From Novosphingobium umbonatum (GTDB lineage: Bacteria > Pseudomonadota > Alphaproteobacteria > Sphingomonadales > Sphingomonadaceae), in assembly GCF_004005905.1 (NCBI RefSeq), contig NZ_SACO01000011.1:1-64000 (forward strand): 64,000 nt of DNA, written 5' to 3'. The translations under genes were made by a program, and so were the position numbers. Shown here in pieces: positions 52,212 through 60,415 of the stretch. Position 1 is the stretch's first letter. Each line of letters starts with the position of its first letter. The notes under the pieces were generated by a model. The model saw only the letters and a program-made list of their open reading frames with translations, made no database searches and was not told where the DNA came from.

Positions 52212-53339
52212 ATGCGTGCCGAGGGGCAGGCCCATATCGACCGGATCAACGCAGCGCTGGCGCTGGTTCGCAAGTTTCTCGACTGGGAGCGCGCGCTGCG
52301 CCGCTTTGACGAGCTGAACGCGCGTGTGGAAGATCCCAAGCTCTGGGACAATCCCAAGGAAGCCGAAAAGGTGATGAAGGAGCGCCGCCGTCTGGAGGCC
52401 TCCATCGGCGCGGTCAATCAAATCACCGCCGAGATGAATGACGCGATCGAGTTCATCGAGTTGGGCGAGATGGAAGGCGATGAGGGCACCGTCGATGACG
52501 GTCTGGCCACGCTCGCCGCTCTGGCCGAGCGCGCCGACCGAGACAAGGTGCAGGCTTTGCTGGCCGGTGAGGCCGATGGCATGGACACCTATATCGAAAT
52601 CCATGCCGGCGCCGGTGGTACCGAGTCGCAGGATTGGGCCTCGATGCTGCTGCGTATGTACACGCGCTGGGCGGAAAAGCGCGGGTTCAAGGTCGATCTG
52701 ATTGAATATCAGGCGGGCGAAACGGCAGGCATCAAAAGCGCGACCATCCTGTGCAAGGGTGAAAACGCCTATGGCTATGCCAAGACCGAGAGCGGCGTAC
52801 ACCGGCTTGTCCGCATCAGCCCCTATGACTCTTCGGCCCGCCGCCATACGTCTTTCAGCTCGGTCTGGGTCTATCCGGTGATCGACGATAGCTTCACCAT
52901 CGAGGTGAACCCTGCCGATCTGAAGATCGACACCTATCGCGCATCGGGTGCCGGTGGTCAGCACGTGAACACCACCGATTCGGCGGTGCGTATCACCCAC
53001 GTGCCCAGCGGGATCATTGTGGCCTCGCAGGTCGACCGCAGCCAGCACAAGAACCGCGAAATCGCGATGAACATGCTGAAGGCGCGTTTGTACGAGGCCG
53101 AAATGCAGCGCCGCGAGGAAGCGGCCAGCGCAGAACATTCGGCCAAGAGCGATATTGGCTGGGGCCACCAAATCCGCTCTTACGTGTTGCAGCCGTATCA
53201 GATGGTGAAGGACCTGCGTACCGGCGTGACCAGCCCGACTCCGGCCGATGTGCTGGACGGCGATGTGGATGCCTTTATGGCCGCCGCCCTGTCGCAGAAG
53301 GTGACGGGCGAGAAGGTCACCGTGGAAGACGTCGACTGA
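52212..53339 (+). CDS. prfB: Peptide chain release factor 2, without programmed frameshift
   Basis: A 375-aa class I release factor for UGA and UAA stops. The catalytic loop GAGGQHVNTTDSAVR carries GGQ, and the tripeptide recognition region is intact. E. coli and many bacteria need a +1 frameshift at an early UGA; here the matching site reads TTT CTC GAC TGG (about codons 23-26) in one uninterrupted frame, so no frameshift is needed. The start at 52212 (MRAEGQAH) gives the usual N-terminus. Its stop overlaps the next gene (TGATG). Confidence 0.95.
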   Translation: MRAEGQAHIDRINAALALVRKFLDWERALRRFDELNARVEDPKLWDNPKEAEKVMKERRRLEASIGAVNQITAEMNDAIEFIELGEMEGDEGTVDDGLATLAALAERADRDKVQALLAGEADGMDTYIEIHAGAGGTESQDWASMLLRMYTRWAEKRGFKVDLIEYQAGETAGIKSATILCKGENAYGYAKTESGVHRLVRISPYDSSARRHTSFSSVWVYPVIDDSFTIEVNPADLKIDTYRASGAGGQHVNTTDSAVRITHVPSGIIVASQVDRSQHKNREIAMNMLKARLYEAEMQRREEAASAEHSAKSDIGWGHQIRSYVLQPYQMVKDLRTGVTSPTPADVLDGDVDAFMAAALSQKVTGEKVTVEDVD

Positions 53340-54316
53340 TGCTGGACCGGCGCGGCTTTGTAGGGGCCGCGCTGGCGGCGGGAATAGCAAGTAGGGCGGG
53401 GGCGTCGTTGCCCTATCTGGCGTCCGATTTGGAAATCCTCGAGCGCAAGCATGGCGGACGACTTGGCGTTTCGTGCTTAATGCTGGAGCGAGACATCGTG
53501 ATACCATTCCCGCTGATCTATAGCGATGGGTACCCAATCCCAGAATTCAGAGAAGTTCTTGGCTTTTGGCAACACCAGCGTTTTGCCTTCTGCTCTTCCT
53601 TCAAGCTCAGCCTTGCGGCTCTGGTGCTGGACGGTGCCGAGAAAGGCGAATGGCGGCTTGAGGAAAAGCTCGCCTATTCCGCCGCCGACCTTCTGCCCAA
53701 TTCGCCTGTGACGCAGGCCAATCTGGCGTTGGGCAATATGACGATAGAGGCACTGGCCGAGGCCGCGCAAAAGTTTTCCGACAATGCCGCTGCCAACATT
53801 CTGTTACGTAAGATTGGCGGTTTCGATCGTCTCAACCAGTTCTGGTGGGGCCTTGGCGATACAGTCAGCAGGCTCGACGATTACGAAACCGCGCTCAATC
53901 GAGTGCCGCTGGGTAGCGTCCGCAACAGCACAACGCCCGCGGCGATGGCTTTGAACCTGGTCAAACTTTTCTACCAAGGCGCTCTCTCACCCGCCGCCGC
54001 CGCCAAGCTCAAAGGCTGGATGCATGACACCGCCACCGGCGCCAAACGTCTGCGCGCAGGCCTGCCCGCCGATTGGTGGGCGGGGGACAAAACCGGCACC
54101 GGCCTGCCGGATGACATTCGCGGCACCTATGTCGATCTGGCCTGGGTGGAGCCGCCGAAATTGCCGCCCTTTGCCATCGCCGCCTTTTACCAGCCGCCCA
54201 AACCCACACCTGATGGCGACCCCAACGCCGAAGCCATTCTGGCCGAAGTAGGGAGGATGGTGGCCGCGCGGGTCATCGCGCAGGCCGCGAGAAAGCCGCA
54301 TAGCGCCAAACCATAA
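53339..54316 (+). CDS. Class A beta-lactamase
   Basis: A 325-aa serine beta-lactamase. All class A landmarks are visible: CSSFK (Ser86 nucleophile, Lys89), SDN (147-149), the omega-loop glutamate in DDYETALN (Glu183) and KTG (252-254). The N-terminus DRRGFVG followed by a hydrophobic stretch looks like a Tat signal, as in several sphingomonad and mycobacterial enzymes. The ATG overlaps the prfB stop, so it is translationally coupled to it. The section 53430-53930 is less GC-rich than its surroundings. Resistance spectrum cannot be predicted. Confidence 0.9.
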   Translation: MLDRRGFVGAALAAGIASRAGASLPYLASDLEILERKHGGRLGVSCLMLERDIVIPFPLIYSDGYPIPEFREVLGFWQHQRFAFCSSFKLSLAALVLDGAEKGEWRLEEKLAYSAADLLPNSPVTQANLALGNMTIEALAEAAQKFSDNAAANILLRKIGGFDRLNQFWWGLGDTVSRLDDYETALNRVPLGSVRNSTTPAAMALNLVKLFYQGALSPAAAAKLKGWMHDTATGAKRLRAGLPADWWAGDKTGTGLPDDIRGTYVDLAWVEPPKLPPFAIAAFYQPPKPTPDGDPNAEAILAEVGRMVAARVIAQAARKPHSAKP

Positions 54317-54489
54317 CCTTTCGTCGCACCCGTATGCGGTTTTTATTCGCAAGCGGGGAAGAACCGTCTATGGAGGCCAATCTTTAATGGCGGGTCACGC
54401 GGATTGCTTCCATATGGCTACCATGTTGCGGGGGTGTGACATGGGGCAAAGCCGGATGGCGGCGGAGTTAGAAGGCGAAAGTTAAGTCG

Positions 54490-55896
54490 ATGGGATTTAA
54501 GGGTTTACAGCCGATCCTCTATGGTGGTCGCGAAGTGTGGCCGCTGGTCGAAGGCGGCAAGGGCGTGGCGGCGACAAACCATGCCAGCTCGGGCGCATGG
54601 GCGGCCGCAGGCGGCATCGGCACGGTCAGCGGCGTGAATGCCGATTCCTATGACGATGATGGCAATGTGATTCCCCAGATCTATCACGCGGCCACCCGTC
54701 AGGGCCGTCATGAAGAGCTGATCCGTTACGCCATTGATGGCGGCATCGAACAGGTCAAGCGCGCCTATGACATTGCCAATGGCAAGGGTGCGATCAATCT
54801 CAACGTGCTGTGGGAAATGGGCGGCGCGCAGGCAGTGCTGGAAGGCGTGCTGGAAGGTACCAAGGGCCTGATCACCGGCGTGACTTGCGGGGCGGGCATG
54901 CCCTATAAGCTGTCGGAAATCGCCGCGCGGCATAATGTACATTACCTGCCCATCGTGTCCTCGGGCCGTGCTTTCCGCGCGCTGTGGAAGCGTGCCTACA
55001 GCAAGGTGCCCGAATTGATGGCGGCGGTGGTCTATGAAGACCCGTGGCTGGCCGGTGGTCATAATGGCCTGTCGAACGCCGAAGACCCGACCAAGCCGCA
55101 GGATCCCTATCCCCGCGTGAAGCAATTGCGCGAAACCATGCGCGCCGAAGGCGTGGCCGATAGCGTGCCTATCGTGATGGCAGGCGGCGTGTGGGCCTTG
55201 CGCGAATGGGAAAACTGGATCGACAATCCCGAACTGGGCAGCATTGTGTTCCAGTTCGGCACCCGTCCCTTGCTGACGCAGGAAAGCCCGATCCCGCAGG
55301 AGTGGAAGGACCACCTGCGCACGCTGGAGCCGGGCGATGTGCTGTTGCACAAGTTCAGCCCCACCGGTTTCTATTCCTCGGCGGTGAAGAACAAGTTCCT
55401 CAACGCGCTGGTGGACCGCAGCGAGCGCCAGATTGCCTATTCCAAGGTGGAAGCGGGCGATCATGCGGTGCAGCTGGACGTGGGCGTGAAGGGCAAGAAT
55501 TTCTGGGTTACCAATTGCGACCGCGAACGCGCCCGCGCATGGGTGGCCAAGGGCTTTACCGAGGCTTTGCGCACGCCTGACGATACGCTGGTGTTTGTGA
55601 CGCCGGAAGAACGCGCCGAAATCCGCAAGGATCAGGCCGATTGCATGGGCTGCCTGTCGCATTGCGGTTTTTCCAGCTGGAAGGACCATGATGACTGGTC
55701 GACCGGCCGTCTGGCCGATCCGCGCAGCTTCTGCATTCAAAAGGGCCTGCAGCAAATCGCCCATGGTGGCAGCATTCAGGACAATCTGATGTTTGCCGGC
55801 CACGCGGCCTATCGTTTCAAGACCGACCCGTTCTATTCCAACAATTTCACCCCCACGGTGAAGGAATTGGTAGACCGGATCCTGACCGGCGATTGA
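54490..55896 (+). CDS. Nitronate monooxygenase family flavoprotein with C-terminal cysteine cluster
   Basis: A 468-aa protein of the 2-nitropropane dioxygenase/nitronate monooxygenase TIM-barrel family, predicted to bind FMN. GVTCGAGMP and IVMAGGVWALREWENW are family-type flavin and phosphate loops. The C-terminal 90 residues are unusual: Cys385, Cys388, Cys392 and Cys415 (CMGCLSHC...C) form a CX2CX3CX22C array that could bind an iron-sulfur cluster. It may act as an enoyl reductase-like or nitronate-oxidising enzyme; the substrate is unknown. It ends in a terminator. Confidence 0.83.
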   Translation: MGFKGLQPILYGGREVWPLVEGGKGVAATNHASSGAWAAAGGIGTVSGVNADSYDDDGNVIPQIYHAATRQGRHEELIRYAIDGGIEQVKRAYDIANGKGAINLNVLWEMGGAQAVLEGVLEGTKGLITGVTCGAGMPYKLSEIAARHNVHYLPIVSSGRAFRALWKRAYSKVPELMAAVVYEDPWLAGGHNGLSNAEDPTKPQDPYPRVKQLRETMRAEGVADSVPIVMAGGVWALREWENWIDNPELGSIVFQFGTRPLLTQESPIPQEWKDHLRTLEPGDVLLHKFSPTGFYSSAVKNKFLNALVDRSERQIAYSKVEAGDHAVQLDVGVKGKNFWVTNCDRERARAWVAKGFTEALRTPDDTLVFVTPEERAEIRKDQADCMGCLSHCGFSSWKDHDDWSTGRLADPRSFCIQKGLQQIAHGGSIQDNLMFAGHAAYRFKTDPFYSNNFTPTVKELVDRILTGD

Positions 55897-55908
55897 TCCA
55901 GCAAAAGA

Positions 55909-55941
55909 GGGGCGCGGCGAGAAGCTGGCGCCCCTTTTCTT
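55909..55941. terminator. Bidirectional terminator
   Basis: A 7-bp stem GGGGCGC/GCGCCCC (55909-55915 with 55928-55934) has TTTTCTTTT on the plus side and a T-rich end on the minus side; it separates convergent genes. Confidence 0.8.
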
Positions 55942-56211
55942 TTACAACATGAACCAGCCGATCAGCGCGCCCAGTTGAAGCAGGGCGATCAGTTGCAGTC
56001 GGGTGGCAAAAGGCTCCTTGCGGGTTTTATGCCGCAACAGGCTGCGCGCCAGCAATGCGGCGGGCGAACCGCCCAGCGCGGCCAGCATCAACAGGTTAGC
56101 CTCTGGCACGCGCCTTTGCCCAAGACGGGCGGCGCGCTTGTCGATCCAGAAGCGGAAGAAGGTCAGCGCGTTGATCAAGGCCAGCGCAGGCAGCCAGAAC
56201 GGGAAATGCAT
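55942..56211 (-). CDS. DUF1294 family membrane protein
   Basis: An 89-aa protein with three hydrophobic helices and the DUF1294 signature: NALTFFRFWIDKRAA, RVPEANLLMLAALGGSPAALLAR and KTRKEPF. It is a small inner-membrane protein of unknown function, in other bacteria often fused to a cold-shock domain. The start at 56211 has AAAAGG upstream; an ATG at 56238 is the alternative. Confidence 0.82.
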   Translation of the reverse strand: MHFPFWLPALALINALTFFRFWIDKRAARLGQRRVPEANLLMLAALGGSPAALLARSLLRHKTRKEPFATRLQLIALLQLGALIGWFML

Positions 56212-56331
56212 CGCGGGCCTTTTCGTGAATATAACCATTATGGAGCGCTTGGTCGCCTAATCGCCTCCATTGGACTTGTCCACAGGGGCAAAGCCTTGAA
56301 GCCTGAGGCCTGCTTTGCGTAAAGGAGCAGC

Positions 56332-56823
56332 ATGGTGGGACGAATGATCAAGCTGATATCCAAACAGTCGCTGGCTGTTATGCTGGCGGGGGCTTCTGTC
56401 GCTCCGGTGCAGGCAGCCTCCGACCCAGCCTTTCCCTCTTGGCGGTCTTTGCGCGATCCGGTGGTGAATATGCGCGTGGGGCCGGGTGAGGATTATGCCA
56501 TCCGCTTTGTCTATCACCGGCAAAATCTGCCGATCAAAGTGCTGCGCCTGTATCAGGGCTGGTATCTGGTGGAGGACCCCGATGGCGCGCGCGGTTGGAT
56601 GAACGCCCGCTTTGTCAATAAAACGCCCACCGCCATACTCCGTGGCAAGGGGGCGGTGGAAATGCATGCTGGCCCGGCGCAGGGTTCGGCTTTGCTGTGG
56701 AAACTGGCGCCGGGCAATGTGGGCCGCGTGGGACCGTGTCAGCAGGGCTGGTGCGAATTCACGCTGGAGGCGCGCAAGGGCTTTGTGCCGCAGGATCGCA
56801 TCTGGGGGCCGGGGGCGCAATAA
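56332..56823 (+). CDS. Exported SH3-domain protein
   Basis: A 163-aa protein with a signal peptide (about 1-29) and bacterial SH3-like domains. VVNMRVGPGEDYAIRFVY (about 44-61) and GWYLVEDPDGARGWMNARFV form the first, and a second weaker one (KGAVEMHAGPAQGSALLWKL to the end) follows. Such domains bind cell-wall peptides or mediate protein contacts in the periplasm. The start at 56332 has AAAGGAG upstream. It is followed by a hairpin spanning its stop. Confidence 0.82.
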   Translation: MVGRMIKLISKQSLAVMLAGASVAPVQAASDPAFPSWRSLRDPVVNMRVGPGEDYAIRFVYHRQNLPIKVLRLYQGWYLVEDPDGARGWMNARFVNKTPTAILRGKGAVEMHAGPAQGSALLWKLAPGNVGRVGPCQQGWCEFTLEARKGFVPQDRIWGPGAQ

Positions 56824-56838
56824 GCGCCCCTTTGTGAG

Positions 56839-57639
56839 TTAGAGCGCCGCCATCCGCTTCGCCAGATCGTCCCACAAGGCCGGATTGGCCGCCGCGATCA
56901 ATCCGCGCCGCCCGTCATCCACGCGATAGGCGCTGCCATCCTCACGCGCGGCCTTGCCGCCCGCTTCGTTCAGGAACAACACGCCCGCCGCATGATCCCA
57001 TGCCAGCGTCCGTTCAAACACCGAGAGATCATTCACCCCCAGTGCAAGGCGGGGATATTGCTCGGCGGCGCAGCGGGGGATGTCCACCATCGTGTAATGC
57101 GGGGTAATACCCGACAATAGCGCAGCACGGCGGTTGGGATCGGCAAACAGCACCGAAACGGCGGCGATGGGCGGCGTATGGCCGGTGGTGCGGGCCGTGA
57201 TCCGCTCGCCATTGACATAGGCGCCTTCGCCCAACCGCGCATGGCAGAATCGGCCCGAGAGCACATCATAGATCCAGCCGCCAATCGTTTCCCCGCCTTG
57301 CGACAGGGCGATCAGCACGCCAAAGGGCGGCTTGCCAGCGGCGAAATTGTTGGTGCCATCCAGCGGGTCGATGATCCAGCACAGGTCGGACGACAGGCGG
57401 TCCAGAATCGCGGGGTCGGCATGGGCGGCTTCCTCGCCCACAATCGCCGCTTCGGGCAGGATGCGTGCCAGCCCTTCGGCCAGAATGACCTCGCTTTCCT
57501 TGTCGGCAATGGTGACGAGATCGTCGCTAGCCTTTTCCACGATGTCGGCTGCATTCAGGCTTTGATAGCGCGGGGCAATGGCGCGGCTGGCCGCATTATG
57601 CATCACGCCATAGACGGCTTCGGTCAGGCTGTCGGTCAT
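56839..57639 (-). CDS. Inositol monophosphatase family protein
   Basis: A 266-aa magnesium-dependent phosphatase. GEEAAH (metal site 1), IDPLDGTNNF (metal sites and family signature) and WDHAAGVLFLNEAGG are intact. Members hydrolyse inositol phosphate, histidinol phosphate (HisN) or FBP; the sequence alone does not settle which, although a HisN-type role is plausible. The start at 57639 overlaps the argJ stop by four bases, so it is co-expressed with argJ. Confidence 0.88.
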   Translation of the reverse strand: MTDSLTEAVYGVMHNAASRAIAPRYQSLNAADIVEKASDDLVTIADKESEVILAEGLARILPEAAIVGEEAAHADPAILDRLSSDLCWIIDPLDGTNNFAAGKPPFGVLIALSQGGETIGGWIYDVLSGRFCHARLGEGAYVNGERITARTTGHTPPIAAVSVLFADPNRRAALLSGITPHYTMVDIPRCAAEQYPRLALGVNDLSVFERTLAWDHAAGVLFLNEAGGKAAREDGSAYRVDDGRRGLIAAANPALWDDLAKRMAAL

Positions 57640-58862
57640 GAACGGTAATCCGCGTTGATGGAGATGTAGCCATGGGTGAGGTCGCAGGTCCACACCGTGG
57701 CACGGCCTTGGCCCAGGCCGATGTCCACCTCGATCGAGATTTCCTGCCCCTGCAAATGCGCGGCCACGGGGGCTTCGTCATAATCGGGCAGGGGTTGGCC
57801 GTCCTTGGCCTGCCACACGCCGCCAAAGCCGATGGAAAGCTTGTCGCGGTCGGCCGGTTCGCCTGCCTTGCCCACGGCCATCACGATGCGGCCCCAATTG
57901 GCATCCTGCCCCGCGATGGCGGTTTTGACGAGCGGCGAATTGGCAATGGCCATGCCGATTTTGCGCGCGCTTTTATCCGAGACAGCGCCCGAGACGGAGA
58001 CGGCGATGAATTTCTGTGCGCCTTCGCCATCCTTCACCACCAGATGGGCCAGTTGGCGGCAAATATCGTGCAGCGCGGCGGCAAAGGCATCGGCGCCCTC
58101 GCTGCTTTCATCCTCCAACCGCGCATGCGCCGCCTTGCCGGTGGCAAAGGCCAGCACCGTGTCGCTGGTCGAGGTGTCGCTATCCACCGTGATGCAGTTG
58201 AAGGTGGCGTCGGCGGCCTTGCTCAACAGGCGTTGCAGGAGGGCGGGGGCGACATTGGCATCGGTGAAAATATAGCCCAGCATCGTGGCCATATCGGGCG
58301 CGATCATGCCGCTGCCCTTGATGATCGCGCTGAAAGTGACCTTTTGCCGGCCGATGATGGCGGTGGCGGTGGCGCCTTTGGCAAAAGTGTCGGTGGTGCC
58401 GATGGTGTTGGCCGCATCCAGCCAGTTGCAGGGCTGGGCGGTCAGCGCGGCTTCGACGCCCGCCTTGGCCTTGTCCTTGGGCAGCGGCACGCCGATCACG
58501 CCGGTGGAGGAGACGAAAACCTGTTCACGCGCGCAGCCCAGATGGGCGGCCACCTGATCCATGATCTGCTCCACCGCCTCGCGCCCGCGATAGCCGGTGA
58601 AGGCGTTGGAATTGCCAGCATTCACGACAAGCGCGCGGGCCAGGCCCTGCGCGACATGGGCGCGGCCCAGCTCCACTTCGGAAGAGCAGCAAATGTTGCG
58701 GGTGAACACGCCCGCCACGCTGGTGCCCTCGGCCAGTTCGACAAAGGTGAGGTCGCAGCGGTCCCATTCCTTGTATCGCGCGCGGGCAACACGGGGGGTG
58801 ACGCCCGCGATCATGGGCAGGGCGGGGAAGGGCGTGGCGAGCGGAGAGATGGCTTCTGACAT
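57636..58862 (-). CDS. argJ: Bifunctional ornithine acetyltransferase / N-acetylglutamate synthase
   Basis: A 408-aa ArgJ of arginine synthesis, recycling the acetyl group between acetylornithine and glutamate. It is an autoprocessing protein: the conserved KGSGMIAPDMATMLG segment carries the threonine nucleophile exposed by self-cleavage. DANWGRIVMAVGKAG and NSPLVKTA are also typical. The order secA (divergent) - argJ - IMPase is common in sphingomonads. The start at 58862 is the first good ATG. Confidence 0.95.
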   Translation of the reverse strand: MSEAISPLATPFPALPMIAGVTPRVARARYKEWDRCDLTFVELAEGTSVAGVFTRNICCSSEVELGRAHVAQGLARALVVNAGNSNAFTGYRGREAVEQIMDQVAAHLGCAREQVFVSSTGVIGVPLPKDKAKAGVEAALTAQPCNWLDAANTIGTTDTFAKGATATAIIGRQKVTFSAIIKGSGMIAPDMATMLGYIFTDANVAPALLQRLLSKAADATFNCITVDSDTSTSDTVLAFATGKAAHARLEDESSEGADAFAAALHDICRQLAHLVVKDGEGAQKFIAVSVSGAVSDKSARKIGMAIANSPLVKTAIAGQDANWGRIVMAVGKAGEPADRDKLSIGFGGVWQAKDGQPLPDYDEAPVAAHLQGQEISIEVDIGLGQGRATVWTCDLTHGYISINADYRS

Positions 58863-58895
58863 GGCGGCAGGGATTAGCCGGTTCGGCCCTGTCCT

Positions 58896-59936
58896 TCAAC
58901 CGCGCTTTGGCTTTAACCGCAAAGGAAAACCACGCGCCAGAGGGCTATAGGCCAGCGCCAGCCCCAGCGCGAAAGTGGCCAAAATGGCCAAGGGACGCAC
59001 CACATCGGGCGAGGCCCCGTGATAGCGCACCAGCAGGGCGCCGAAAATCAGCACCGGCCCATGCACGGCATAGAGCGGATAGGACAATTTCCCCAGAACC
59101 GAGGCGGAGCGGGCCGACACACCCGACAGGCGCACCTGTGCCGCGCACCATAGCGCGGGTGGCAGCAATACGAACACCGCCAGCATATCCCCCGCCACCA
59201 CGCCCAAGGGCCACAATGGCGCTGTGCAGAGCGCGATGGGCACCAGCAGCGCGCCCGCCCATGCAATGCCTTGGTTCAGGCGTCCGCGCCCCGCTTGTGC
59301 TTGCCGCGCCATCCATATGCCCAGCCCATAGGAAAAGCCCACGCGGGCAAAGCCCCCCCACCAGTTGCGGGTGATGTCCCCCATGGTGACCGCCCCCCAA
59401 TGCAGCGTCTGCCACGCCAGCAAGGCGCCGCAGGCCAGCACGAAAGCCAGCAAGCGCCGATTGGATAACCGCCAGAGCAGCAGCGCATGAACATAATTGG
59501 CCAGTATTTCAAAAGTGACCGACCATTGCGGGCCATCCAGCTGATAGATCCCCCCGCGCCCGCGCAGCACGGGCAGCAGGGCAAGGCTGGCCAGTGTCAG
59601 GAACCAGAGATGGCCGGTAACCCCGACCCACCACCGGCCCAAGGCACCGATCAGGATGCCCACGGCCAGCACCGGCCACAGGCGGGCAAGGCGTTGGACA
59701 AGGAACAGGTCCGCCCGCAGGCCTTGCTGCATTTTGCCTTCAAAAGCGAAGGTCAGCACATAGCCCGAGAGCATGAAGAAGAAATCCACCGCCAGATAGG
59801 CGCGCGGAAAATAGCCCGCCGAGCCATAGAGAATAGGCTCGTGGTGGAACATCACCGCCACCGCCGCCAAGCCGCGCAGGGCGTCGAGCAGCAGCAGGCG
59901 CGAAGGGGCGGAGGATGGAGCGGTTTGTTCCGTCAT
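58896..59936 (-). CDS. Acyltransferase family 3 membrane protein (OafA/YrhL-like)
   Basis: A 346-aa polytopic membrane protein. LLLLDALRGLAAVAVMFHH (about 14-32) with the catalytic histidine, VDFFFMLSGYVLTFAFEGK and GLGIWMARQAQAG are the acyltransferase-3 landmarks, with about ten helices. It transfers an acyl (often acetyl) group to a cell-surface glycan or lipid. The start at 59936 (MTEQT) is favoured over the longer frame that reaches 60254. It is not obviously part of a larger operon. Confidence 0.87.
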   Translation of the reverse strand: MTEQTAPSSAPSRLLLLDALRGLAAVAVMFHHEPILYGSAGYFPRAYLAVDFFFMLSGYVLTFAFEGKMQQGLRADLFLVQRLARLWPVLAVGILIGALGRWWVGVTGHLWFLTLASLALLPVLRGRGGIYQLDGPQWSVTFEILANYVHALLLWRLSNRRLLAFVLACGALLAWQTLHWGAVTMGDITRNWWGGFARVGFSYGLGIWMARQAQAGRGRLNQGIAWAGALLVPIALCTAPLWPLGVVAGDMLAVFVLLPPALWCAAQVRLSGVSARSASVLGKLSYPLYAVHGPVLIFGALLVRYHGASPDVVRPLAILATFALGLALAYSPLARGFPLRLKPKRG

Positions 59937-60029
59937 GACACAGGTCTTTGCGGCAGAATGGAGTTTTGGGCAATATGGGGCCAAGAAGGCTGGACGCGGG
60001 GGCGGCGCTTTCCTATATCCTTGCAGACC

Positions 60030-60299
60030 ATGTTGCGCATTCTGCTCTCTTTGCTGGTGCTGATGTCTGGTCTGGCCTCTGCCGGACCGGAGGCATCGGC
60101 CTATGGCTGGAGCAACCGCCCGCAAGTGGCGATGGTGGCCCAGGCAGGCGCGGCCCGGGTTTCCGCCCATGTGGTGGCCCATGCGCGGGAGATAACGCGT
60201 CCGGCCCAGCCCAGCCTGATCGAGGCGGCATCCGCGCCTTTGGCTGCGCCGCAAATGGTGCCCGCTGTGCGCTTGCGTGTGGACCGCGCGCGAGAATAA
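60030..60299 (+). CDS. Small exported protein, hypothetical
   Basis: An 89-aa protein with a signal peptide (MLRILLSLLVLMSGLASA, about 1-18) and an Ala/Val/Arg-rich remainder without recognised domain. It is divergent from the acyltransferase gene and lies about 115 bp before secA. I cannot assign a function. It is short and of low complexity, so it could be a false call. Confidence 0.5.
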   Translation: MLRILLSLLVLMSGLASAGPEASAYGWSNRPQVAMVAQAGAARVSAHVVAHAREITRPAQPSLIEAASAPLAAPQMVPAVRLRVDRARE

Positions 60300-60415
60300 G
60301 CGCGCCTTTCGGCCTGCCCTGTGTGCGGGCCAATGATCACATCCATTCCATCAGGCCCGCCCGTGAATGGCGCAAGGCCTGAACCCGACCCTTATAGTTT
60401 CAGGAATCACCGCCC

